This document shows, piece by piece, positions 50,601 through 62,236 of a stretch of DNA of 64,000 bases. The notes below the pieces were generated by a model. It saw nothing but the letters and a program-made list of their open reading frames with translations, was not told where the DNA came from and did not search any database. The first letter of the stretch is position 1. Each line of letters opens with the position of its first letter. The position numbers were made by a program, and so were the translations under genes. Source of the DNA: Apteryx mantelli (taxonomy: Eukaryota; Chordata; Aves; Apterygiformes; Apterygidae); the NCBI RefSeq assembly GCF_036417845.1, contig NC_089980.1, positions 54,248,501 to 54,312,500 on the forward strand. Direction: 5' to 3'.

Positions 50601-53600
50601 TTGAGTATTTCAAAGCCTGTGATGTGGAAAGCCAGTTATGTGGAAATTCACTTTTATTTGACTTAAATGACTACGTAAGGTGCACGGGAATGGTAATCTG
50701 GCCTCTTTAATTCTGAAACAAAACAGTAAACCAATTCTTAAACAAATTCTTAGAGCAGTAACCGAAGCACAAAAGAAAGGGAGACAGTGTTACATGCTAA
50801 TGTCTAGGAAGGTAGTTTCTGCAATTTTCCAGTCACTGTTAGATCTTACTGAATTTTTGCACATCTGTTCAAATTTCAGTGTCCTCTGGAGTAAAAATAA
50901 TTCATGTTCTCTTCAGAAGAAAAGCACAGGTTAAGGATTTTAAATGTAACAATTTTTGATTGATAGATTCCTATTTGATTTGTTTTTTTTCTCAGCTTAA
51001 TCCAGAGTTTGGATATAATTTTCAGCAATGTCACAGCTCTATGTTGTATCTGTGCTGTGGCTTGCCCTAGCTTGTACCATCTGTGTGTTTTTGTGCCTAC
51101 CCTGAAACTTTGTACCAGCATTGTTGATAGTGTCTGAAATAGCTCCTAAAAGAAAAAAAAATCCATTCCATTTCTTCTAGTTCCTTAGATATCTAGAATG
51201 ACAGATGTGTACAATCAAAAGCAGCTACCCACACCCTCAGAAGTCAAATTCACCTAATCTGACATTACTTATTTAAAAGTCAGGTATCTATTTAAGTGAG
51301 TCATTTAGGCTCCTTATATAGCCAGGACTTCCAGAAAATGATTCATCCCACCTATCTGAGATACCTTGTTTGTAATGAAGCAATTTCCCTGCTGGTGCTG
51401 CTGCTCTCTCTCTATTGGCAATACAAGGTATCTAGAGGACTGGTTTAGCCTAGATTCCTAATTTTTAGGTGCCTTAACATAGATGTAACAAGTTCCATAC
51501 TAAATCCACAGATATTTGCTTTTAAGTCATCAAAAGATTTTTTTTCCCCTAGTTCACTGTGAAATTCTAAAAATAGTTTGTGATCTAAAGATCACTCTCC
51601 CCTTAAAACAGAAATAAAGTATGGGAAACAGAATAAAAGATAATAGATAATAGATTCTAAAGCTTGAAAGGATTACAAGGGGATTTAGTCTTTTCTCCTG
51701 CACGTTACAAGCCATAGACTATAAAAGAGATAAAGATTTTTTTTTTCAGAATGACTACTTGGAAAATATTATTTTTATAGCGAAAAAGGGCTTTCAGGGA
51801 AGTAATGGAATAATTTACATTGAAGACAAAGTCCTGGAAAGACGCAATTTCACTTTATAATCTTTTCCTAATTTTAAACTGGGAAAAGCATTATGTTCTT
51901 CTAGAGGTTTGATCTGGTCTGGTTTGAATTTACAGATGCTTATTGAAATACTAGAGGTGATTTTAAAATGCAGAGCTGGCTTTGGCTCTGAGTCCCTTTA
52001 AAATGCATAGTTATTTGGGGGGAAAAAATTAATTATCTCTTTGCTTCTTTAAACATAGTTTTATAACTTTACAGACATATATTCAAAGCAAACAGTAATC
52101 ATTACATAGAGCATTTTATTAAAGAAGAAACAGAATGTCTGCTAATTCAGGAAGTTGAATAAGCCATAGACAGGAGACTGTATCTCAGAGAAGACTTTTA
52201 ACTTAACAGGAGAAGGATACTTTTCCCGGGGGTGTGTGATTAGATGAGAGCAATTACAAACTGATGTAGCATTTTGCAGCACAATATACAATGACTGTAT
52301 TATATACCATAAGAGATACTTTATTTGGTGTATTTATACTGTGGTTTTGTCTTATCAATATGTGAGTAGTGAAGACAGTAATTTTCCTAGCTGCCTTTCT
52401 TATAGTTTGGATACAGACTTGGCTAGGATTTGGGCCCTCTTATATCTGGGAAGTTAATGTGAACCGAATCCATAGGGAAATATAATTAGTGGCCCTTTGT
52501 TGCAAACCACATTATCACAGCTGGTTCTTTTACAGAATGTAGCTTTATTAAGGGCAATTTGTGTTCAACTTGGTCTTGAAATACACACAAGATATCAGAT
52601 ACTCGGGCAGTGTAACTCCACATGTAGAGGGGAGCAGCTGACAAGGGGCAGACCCCTAAGTAAAGTCTGCTGCGATAAGGAAACCAGGTGTCTTGTCTTT
52701 GCTTCTTGGTGTATGTTAGGGCAAGCACACAACAAAAGGTGGGGTGCAGCCCAGCTTTCACAGGGGATGCTAAGGCACACTGAAACCAGCAGACTGATGT
52801 GGCCATCTTGAAAAAGTCATAGGAAGCATCATGTAAAGGCGAAATGAGAGAAATTAGCTCTGTGATTATATTATCCAATTATAGGTGATGGTCTAGAATG
52901 AAGTTTGTGTGAAAGAGTCCATGAAATTAGTCAGATTTTGTTTCTATTCATTCTTACGGCTGCCTGTGGAGCTTTCAACAGACAGTAGAGACACAGGGCT
53001 TGATCTTCCTCTAATTTGTGAAGGTGAAAATCACAGATACTTGTGCCAAGGAGCTAAACTGGTGTGGTGAGTGGGGTCATTTGCTCCTGAGTAACATGTG
53101 AGTTGGGCACAACCCAATGTGCATGGTGTCTGCTTTGCCTCAAAGTGCCTGACTGCAGCTGAAAAAAGGAAGTGGAGGGTCTGTTTGTTGGCCCCTTTGT
53201 TCTAATTTCTAGAGCATGCTCCATACTTCTCTGCTGTCCATTTGGATTTCAGTTACCCCCCAAGTGCCCCAGCCCCAGAGACAACCTGAGCCTTGGGAGT
53301 GCATTTCTAAAGAGCAGGCACTGCACACTGATTGTGGAGAGGGGACCAAACATTTCCTTATTAAAAATCCTGTGCTCACGCTGAGGTTAATCTTTACAAT
53401 TTGATGAGTCTTCTGAGAAAAAGAGCAATGCCTTTGGAGTTATGTCCTGCCAGTTGGAGGAGGAAGGGTCCCAGCTGCAGACACAGAGGCTTGGAAAGTG
53501 AGGGAGGGTGATGGGGAAGCAGCACAGCTGGAGGGTGGGTGACCCCGGGGCCACTGGCTCCCTCAGCTGGGCTTGGGGAGACTCTTGCAGCTGAGGCCAG

Positions 53601-56600
53601 TGCAAATTCATCTGTCAGCCTGCAGCACTGGATACCTGGCTTCCAGCTCCTGCATGTTTCTGTTTCTTGACAACCACACTGATATTACTTAAGGTGGGAG
53701 ACTGCTGTGATTATATACTAACCACAATGTTAGAAAATTATTAACCCTTCTATAATAACAGAGCTTTAAAGTGTCCCTTTTTATCATTCTCCCTGCTTAT
53801 TTTCCAGCATGTTTCAGTCCTCTGTGCTTATTTTACACCATCTGTGGAGAGCTTTTCCCCTTGGTTTGCAGTAACTTATCACCAGACTGTGAAATTGTTT
53901 TTCCCATCTCAGCCCTCCTGGAATTCTTCCTATTTCTGGCTTTGTTCATCTCAGGCACCTAGGATACAATATGTGCTTTTCAGCCTTTTTTGATTTGTGA
54001 GCTCCTAAAAATTTGAAATAAAAGTTCATACTGTGGTGCTGCAAAGTTAAGCTCACTGGCAGTAGGCTTGCTATTCATAGTTACCTTTCTCTGACCTCGT
54101 AGAAGCAGCCTGTGCTCTATAAATATTGGTTATAAAGCTTTGGTTGTAGCCATGCAAGTATTATATCAGTTCCAATGCCATAATGACAACAAAGGAAACT
54201 CAGGATGTGAAAATAATCAAAAACATAGACTCTAAATGCAACATGAAGAAGTAGAAAAGTTCTTCAACAGTCATACTCATTTAATTAGAGGTACTTTGTA
54301 CTTGTGTAACAGAGACCATCTTTTTTTTTTACTGGAGAAAAAAGAGCAGAGTTTTCTAATATGCTGGATAGTTATGAGCGTACTTCAGATGATCCAGAAT
54401 TCAGATGCAGATTGAGTAAGCACGTATGAAGTTTCCTTGAACATCTTGGTTTCACAAAAGACATCATGGATTTATTTTCAAGAAATTCAGCCCACTCCAA
54501 ACTCAGATTTTGGTCAAACTATCCCCAAACTTGTTAGCTTCAGTAGGTGTGATCAAAAAAGGGGAATGTTCATAGTACTAATTTTAATCAGCTGTGTCCT
54601 GTTCTCTACACCTCTTCAGTTATGGAGAGCTATCTTCACCAGATAATATAGTCAGAGTCAGTGAGAAGATACAGAAGCAACACAGTGTGGTCCAAAATCC
54701 TTTCCATTTCACTTCCAAAACAATGTCTGTGAACAGAATTGCATCCACCCATCCTTTGAACTGTCTCTTTCCACATATCTTCATATGCATTTAATGCTAT
54801 GAAGACATAGGGAAAATTTTATTTTTGAGAAATAACCTCATAAACTTCAGTCCGTATGGAATATTTAGAATTTGATGCCAAGGCCAAATGTCCAGCAATC
54901 AGACAACACGATATAACTGATAAGTACGCTGTTCTTCCACTAATCCTATAGTGAAATAGTAACACTGGTGAGTCAAGAGGTGCTGATCTAGTTATACTCA
55001 GAAACACAGTAAGCAAAACAATGAGTGAGCACACCTGGTGTATAACCAGGAAAATCTCCTTTCCTTTACAGAAAAATTCCATTCACATAGTCCCATCTGA
55101 GATAGGGAATCTGCTTAATTCCAAGGATTTTGGCAGGGGATACTCTGAGTATATCCTAGCAATTAACTTCTACTTCCTTGCCATAGAATAGGTTAAAAAA
55201 TGGTTTCTATGTTGTACGTTAAGATACAACCAATTTTCATTCTGACTGCAACTGTCTCTGCTCTTGCCCTTTTGTATGTCCGAGTGCATCAAGGCAGGGT
55301 CAAGTCAGGTGACTTTCCCAATGAAGAATGTGAAAATAAACCTTTAAAATTCTGAATGTTAATAGGAATAATTTAATTGCTGGGGGCGCAAGCTAAGAAA
55401 CCCATGCTGGGAAACTTAGAACTGAGCTGATTTTGCAATGTCTCAGTTACTCCTCGAAAGCATCTCAGCACCAGATGCTGCAGCATGGCTGTTTCCAAGC
55501 CAACCTGAAATGTCCACGGACGTAATGCTTTTTGCTTAGTAGGGAGGTGGAATAATTATATTTTTCTTTATCTTCTACCCTTTTCAAAGGTTAGCTTCTT
55601 GCCCTTTAAAACAAACTGTGAGGGCAGGTTTCCAAAGAACTGTGAAAAAGTAAAGGATGGACTATTACATTCTGATACAATGTTTTTGAGACATAGATTT
55701 TACCGTAAAGTCAAGCCTAAGCCAAACCATTCTGGAAAGTTTAGGTAATTTTTGTTTCTCTGAGTTCATGTGTTTTTTTCCCCCCCCTCTTCTTCTGATT
55801 TTATTCTTCAGGGAATATTAAATATGAAGCTGAAAAATGACACAAAAATCTATCCTACTGGGATTATCTGCCAAATTCTGTATACCCAGAAAGTGATCTA
55901 ACTCAAAGGCTGTTTTCATAATGGAACTTCTTGGGTTTCATTAGTGAGTGAGCTAATAATCTTAGAAAATTTAAGATTGTATTTGAGTTTTAGTCTGGAT
56001 CATGGTGATGCAAAGTCTTGAACATTTATATGTTGAATAGTAAAACTCTTTTTGGTGCTGCATCTTGTTGTGTGGGTGCAGATTTCATTTCTGGATTCCT
56101 GCTGAAGGGTACTTTCAGTTGTCTTGACAGTAAATGTATCCATATCACTCTATCTTGGATACTGGCTACAGAATTTGGTATGTCTTAAATGTAGTAACTC
56201 AGTGAAAGAACTAGAATTTACATGAACCTTTAGGGTTTCTTAAACTCATTTTGTGGGCACTAGGAATTGAGAGAAAATCCTCCTTGTAAATGCTGCAGTA
56301 AAGGTTTCCAGTAGTCTATACTTATCAGAGCAGCTTGTTAGCCTGACGTATCTAACTTGGATGCTGAAGGCAAGGCACCCAGAGTGATTTGTCAGAGCTT
56401 TTGATCAAATCCAGCTGGTCAGGTCTCCAACAGAGATGCTTAATTTGGGGCTTCCAGGTCTGAAGTTTTGGTTCTACATTGCTTGGTCAGTTCTGCTTGG
56501 TCAGTCAGAACTGTGCTTTCTCCTCTCTTCATTTGTAACTTTATATGGATAGTGATCCCCTGATCCTCACTTCAATTTCTGTTTTGCAAACCAGAATAAA

Positions 56601-58359
56601 TATGAAAAGTGCACAGCCTAAACCATCTCCTCTGCTCCCCTGCTAACACAGATGTGACACTGTGGCAGGACACTCCCTAGACAAAACAGGCATAAACACA
56701 ATTACTTCCACAGCCTGTGGCCCAATCAAGAATGAAAGCAAGGTCTGGAATGCTCCTTATTTTCTGTCTGTCACTCCAGTCATCCCAGCTGCTGCTATCT
56801 CGAGACTAGCACATGGGGGTGTAAATGAATCTGTGCAGTAGCCCCAGTGACTTCCCTGGAAATGTGTCATAGCTGAATCTGATGCACTGATCCCTAATTA
56901 CAAATACAGAGTCAGTGACAAAAGGGAAAAACACTGGAATGCTTAAAAAAAAAATCAATATTAGCTAACAATAGTCTGTAGGCTTCATTATAATGATAAC
57001 ATTGCTGGTGGCTCTTGTTTCAACTGCTATTCTGTTGAAGGTCTGCATTGCAGTATAATTACACATATAGCAATGATTTTAAATCTGAAAAGTATGAACA
57101 TCAAAAAATAGCCCTTAACCGAACATTTTCCGAGTGATTCCCCTCTATCTGTATCTGAAGTGCCAGTGTAACTCTCTGTACCGAGTAGCAGCTACTGGTG
57201 GAATCCCAGATCTCCTTCACACCCGTATAAGAGACTGTGCCCAAATGCCTTGTCTTAAACATGTGGCCATTGTATGGGTATACTCCTCATGGGGAAGTTT
57301 CAGAAATACTGTACTCTTCATTTTACAGATCCACATATATTCCTTCATTTATACATTCATTTAAGCTGCTCATCTCAGGGCAGCTTCCTGGGGAAGCACA
57401 TTCAGCAGGGAGGGCAAGTCCATGCTTGGGGAGCAACAGGTACTACAGCTCTCTGCTTGTTTTGCTGCACGCTCCCTTTGGGCAAGCTTTGCCCCTCTGG
57501 GGATTTTGCACCCAGTAGCCTGGAAGTGTGCTGGGCTAGGGAAGCTCCCTGAATTTGTAGGTCAGGAGTAATCAGCCTGTGGCTCTGGGCTGCAGGTGGC
57601 CAGTGAATATTTCAAGCACAGTGCCCATTCCATAGCTGTGCTGCATAGGCAGCAGTGGGGCTGGGTTAGTGTATGAGCTACTGATAATCTGTATTTTTGG
57701 CAGGTGGAAGAAGCAAATTAGTAAGGGCTGCTGGGGCTGAAATTGTCAGAAAGCCTGGGGAGCCGGTGGCATGTTCGGTCTACTCTGATCCTGTGGGGAA
57801 CGATGAGGTCCCTGAAGAGCTGCTGCTATCGCCTACCTGCTAGTTGCTCCTGCAGTATCTCTTCCCCTCAGTTTCCACCCCTTCAAAGCTTCTGAGAAAG
57901 GTGGGTAAACAAATACAAAAGTCTCAGTATGAACGATATTTTTCAGCACAGCCTTGAATGTTCACTGAAAGGGGATTCTCGTTCACCAGCATGGGAATCA
58001 TCCTTGGATGTTTTCAAAACTTACCAAATGCCATCTACTGTTCTTTTGACCAAGCCTTACCTGACCAGAAGTCACTCCAGACAAAGATCTGGTCTGAAGG
58101 ATGGTATCTCCAACAAAATATTGGTTCTCTGACTCAATCCCATGGTTTGTGTACTGCATGTAGACTTAAAAAGCTAAAATTGTATGTTTAACACACACTT
58201 AATCTGAAGGAAAAAAAATATTCATATCAAGGCCAAGATGGTTGGCAATTATCTAATTCCAACATTATTAGAGCAATAAAAGGATTAATGAAGTCTTTAA
58301 AATTATAAGGCTGATCTATTCTGTCAATTCCTATTAAAGCTTCCTTAATCCCCTTTCTA

Positions 58360-58400
58360 TTCTCTCTCTCTTTTTTCTTTTTTCTTTTTTCCTTTCCTTT
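58360..58400. repeat. 41-base pure pyrimidine tract
   Basis: Starts as TCTCTCTCTC and continues as T-rich sequence with single or double C; no purine for 41 bases. The complementary polypurine strand could adopt triplex structure. Confidence 0.9.
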
Positions 58401-59848
58401 AAGGTTTAGGAGCAATTTGCTCCTACATCAAAGTGTAAATATCTGTCTTTGACAGAAGGAAGCCGCTGATCTGGTACATACATTTCAGTAATGAATGATT
58501 TTGATTCACTATAGCTTAGAGCAATTATGACAGATGTTAGCTTCTGCAATAGAGACACTCCATAAAGTTGTTTTTGACACAGCCGTCAGAACAATACACT
58601 TGCTAATCAAGTCACAGTAAAGGTGCTAAACTTCTCACTCCTAAAATACATCGGGTTTGGTGTTAGACTTTTAATTGAACCACTAATTGACATTTTTTGC
58701 ATTCTTGTAGGCATTTATAGTACTAGAAACAGCACAGGTAAAAGGATTTTGTGGGTTGGCTCTGTAAGGGAAAATAAAACAGGAATATTTTTATTGTGCA
58801 TTGCTGTGGTTGTGAGTAAAGATAGGCATCCCTGATTCTCACCGACATCATATGGAGCTGAAGGCTGTTTTATGACATTTAATACATGTGTATAAAAGAA
58901 TAGTGCATCAAAGTATTTACAGATATTTGTTAATCTTAATTGTGTTTCAGATTTGTTTGCTCCAGAGGTGGAGATTGCTGGATGCTGTCATCAAAGCTAG
59001 CCCATCGTTGCAGATCGACAGAGCATTGATAGGCATCACACTTGTACCCAGGATTCTCAGTGTACATGGTACTAAAAGATACTGATAATTATCAGTGTAC
59101 TAAACCATAGCCATATTTTTGGTGTTGATGCTGCTGGGGTATGAGACACCCCAGGCTCCTGGCCTGCTTTGCACTGGCCTGCTTCTACCCTCCAGAGCAG
59201 AAGCGATGTTCCTGATACAGCTTCTGCTCCAAGAGAGAGGACTAGGAAAGAGTGCTTTGATGCAGCCCATGCACAGGATCTATGCCAGAGGAAAGCAGCA
59301 TTTCTCCAGAAGGCTAGGGAGTAGGTCCAGCATCCTGGAGTAAACTGGGTGATGAAGGAGGTCCCAGTGCCTGCCAAGTGACTTGGCGCTACCATGTCCA
59401 CAGCGGGATGAAGCAGCACACAGACTGCTCTCAGTCCCCTCAGGTGTGCGGGGAGCTGCTAAGGGTGGGCAGGGGGGCAGCAGACTGCTGCCCACACTGT
59501 GGGCACCCAAAATGCCACCAATCCTGTCCTTCCCAAGAAGTCACAGCTCAACAGCATCACTGTGCATGGTGATACCTTGAAACTTAATAGCAGTTCATCT
59601 GCATTGGTGGGGTTCTCCAGTACTACGGCTTTCCTCTGGGTCAAGCATGGGCATATAATCACACTTGTCAAATTAGCTAAGAAGTATGATGATGAAGTTT
59701 GTGCCAGCTTTATGCTTTTATGTTGGCTTTATGCTGGCTCTGGGAGGAGAGATGTTATCTGACCTGGCAGAGACAGACTTCTGGTCTGTGAGTGGTAGAA
59801 GCAGTGATACCTCATCTGGCATAAAACCTGTCAGTACAAAATTAAGTC

Positions 59849-59865
59849 TTTTTTTTTTTTTTTTT
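59849..59865. repeat. Poly(T) run, 17 bases
   Basis: Homopolymer; on the minus strand it would be a poly(A) run, but no retrocopy was recognised on the side that should carry it. Confidence 0.9.
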
Positions 59866-61014
59866 AACTTGTATAGGCAGAGTGAGTTCATTCTGGATCA
59901 GCACTTTCATCATGTGTCTGGCAGCATTTCTGCTGGAGTATTAACAACCCCCAAAGCAGGATTCGCTGTGTTGTGAGAGCACAAACGTATTGTTTGAAGT
60001 ACTCTGATAAAAAGACAGAGAGCTACAGGGTAGTAGTGTTTATCGAGTTTCAGAATGCTCCTACCCAGAACAGTTTTCTAGTTAGGAACAATTTCCATGC
60101 CTGTGAAAAAAACACCCTCAAACTAATCCCCCACAAAACTACCATCTAACCAAAAAACCCCACTTCAAGACAGAAAAATCCATAGGTTAAAGATTCATAT
60201 GTAACTTTCGACATGCTCCCCAAAACCAAAGCTTTTGTGTAAATGGGAAAAAAGAATCCTTTTGTGGTGTGGAAAGTCAACATGGCATAAATCACTATTT
60301 TATTTGTTCTGCTGCTAGACATGCTGAACAAGAAACCACCACCAGGCCCATGAAATTCTCCCATTCATCTTACGGGAGTGGTTATATGTCCAAGTATTCT
60401 TGAGACCACAAAAAAATGCTTAAACATATACCACTGACTAAACTTTAATACTTTCCTTGCTGCAGTGTGAATTATGAGTATTTTTATTAGTATGAAGAAT
60501 ATCAGTAAATAAGGATTGCCTTATGTTTTAGCTGCAAATATTTGAATTAAATTAATTCACCTTACAGCTTTACTTTTCTGTACCTCATTTTCTAAAAATG
60601 ATTTGAAAATAGAGGAGTGGCTTAAAAACATAACATAGCTTCCAAAAAATAGAACGCATTGGTTTAAAAGTTTAGTCTTTCAATAATTGTTTGCTAATGA
60701 ATCCTTGGAATAAACAAGCACTTTTACCCACAGTTTCTGCTAAGCACATACCTTTTGTTTCAGAGCCAGTATACTCCCTGAATGAGGTAATGCCTACATC
60801 TCCTAGGCCAGGAATGTATTCAGATTGGGTATTGAAACAGGGTAGGAGGATAATACCTGATCTTTGTTAAACACAGGGTGAATTTCAGCTCAGGCTCCAG
60901 ATTGCTGGGCTCAGAGAAAAGAATTAGGACTGCTTGTCTGAACACACAAAAAAAATCACTGCATCAGTTTAGCAACTAATTCAAATCTTCATATAGGTAC
61001 TCTCAATGGCATTC

Positions 61015-61019
<5 letters not shown>

Positions 61020-61052
<33 letters not shown>
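61020..61052. repeat. (TG)n microsatellite
   Basis: Uninterrupted run of 16 TG units plus one T, 360 bases beyond the proposed DACT2 polyadenylation site. Such runs are usually length-polymorphic. Confidence 0.98.
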
Positions 61053-61054
<2 letters not shown>

Positions 61055-61410
61055 AATTGAGTGCCCTGTAAGAAAATTGCATCAATTTAAGTCAAACACT
61101 ACTCTGTCCTCAATACAAGTTTTGTTTTTAAATTCACTCATATAGCAGCAGGTGCAGAAGCAGGCTTCTTGAAGTAGAGGCTAAAAGGACCCTGGTCATG
61201 ACGAGCTATAGCGAGCCTCTGAATAATAAAAAGGAATGCCTCTGCAAAGTGATTAGGAAACACAGTCTGTTCCATTAGAGAAGGATCCTCTGCATTCCTT
61301 GTGTGATGTTAGAATATTTACATTTTCTATCCTTTGTCCAGAGTTCAGAATCATTTTCTTCAGACATGGAAACCAGACAACAATAGTTTTCAGAAATACA
61401 TTAAATAGTA

Positions 61411-61416
61411 TTTATT
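61411..61416 (-). terminator. Candidate DACT2 polyadenylation signal AATAAA
   Basis: The plus strand reads TTTATT, which is AATAAA on the DACT2 strand. It is the first canonical hexamer found after the stop codon, and the minus strand just beyond it contains a TG-rich TTGTTGTCTGG element at a distance typical of a downstream cleavage element. Cleavage would fall near 61390-61400. Confidence 0.55.
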
Positions 61417-62035
61417 GAATCTGCAACTTCAGGGCAAAGTTATATTTTCAGTCCCAGCTATTCACATGCTGTGGCACTGAGCCCTCTTAATTTTCTTTTA
61501 CCCATTCAATAAATGAACAATAACATGGAACACCATAAAGATGGGGTTAGAAAAAACCCTATACTCTCAATTTTGAAAAAAGGAAATGGACTGAAGTCCC
61601 GTTCTCATTCACAAATACATTTGCCTTCTTGCTTAAGCATAAAATGTTCCTACTGAGGAACAGACTTTTCTTCCTGATGTTGTGACTGTATGGGAACAGT
61701 TCATACGAAAGGGAGTAAAACTACGGAGAGCACTGAGAGCTTTTCCATATGAGCACAGTGACAGGTGGGTCAGTGCTGCTTCAGACTGCAGAGAATTCCT
61801 CACAAGAGGGAGAGAAGCTCCCACATCTCCATTTGGGGAAGAGCTCTTCTTGGGAGGCCTTTGTATCCAAGACAGATATTGTGGGTGCACATGGACAAAA
61901 AGTCATCAAGAGCCTGCCTGCAAAATCTTACAGCACAGGCTGTTTGGGCATGTCATCTCATATTAACATTTTGTTTCTACCATGATGACCCTTCTGCCTA
62001 CTAAGAAAAAGCATCACACAATATACATAGATCCA

Positions 62036-62043
62036 TATTTACA
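62036..62043 (-). promoter_or_regulatory. Pumilio-type element in the DACT2 3' UTR
   Basis: Minus strand reads TGTAAATA, an exact match to the UGUANAUA recognition element of PUF proteins. It lies about 195 bases after the stop codon. A second TGTAAATA occurs at 61315-61322, just past the proposed cleavage site. One 8-mer match can arise by chance. Confidence 0.3.
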
Positions 62044-62236
62044 GAATAAATGGCAAAAGAGGAAATTAGATACAGTGACATTTATGTCCAGGCATTAACA
62101 AATTAAAAGATCCCTTGTGCCGATTCAGGGATTGTTCACAGTTTGTTTAAGCAGTCCTTTTCTCTGCACATCAGTTCTGTTTGGCAAAAAAAAGCCAGCA
62201 GGATGTCTCACTTGGATAAACAGATGATTGCTCTCC

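Larger units (their letters stand above)
47661..61019. other. Long intergenic stretch left of the DACT2 terminus
   Basis: GC-richer patches at 48190-48560 and 59110-59570 have overlapping frames on both strands (up to 131 and 115 codons) without domains. The pyrimidine tract at 58360 and the poly(T) run at 59849 are the only simple repeats of note. No exon was recognised. Confidence 0.5.
61390..62236 (-). other. DACT2: Probable DACT2 3' untranslated region
   Basis: Sequence between the DACT2 stop codon and the first minus-strand AATAAA. The stretch has no long frame and is AT-rich. A Pumilio-type element, TGTAAATA on the minus strand, lies at 62036-62043. The length (about 850 bases) is inferred from the polyadenylation signal and not from transcript evidence; a longer UTR using signals near 60483 or 60299 is possible. 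Confidence 0.6.
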
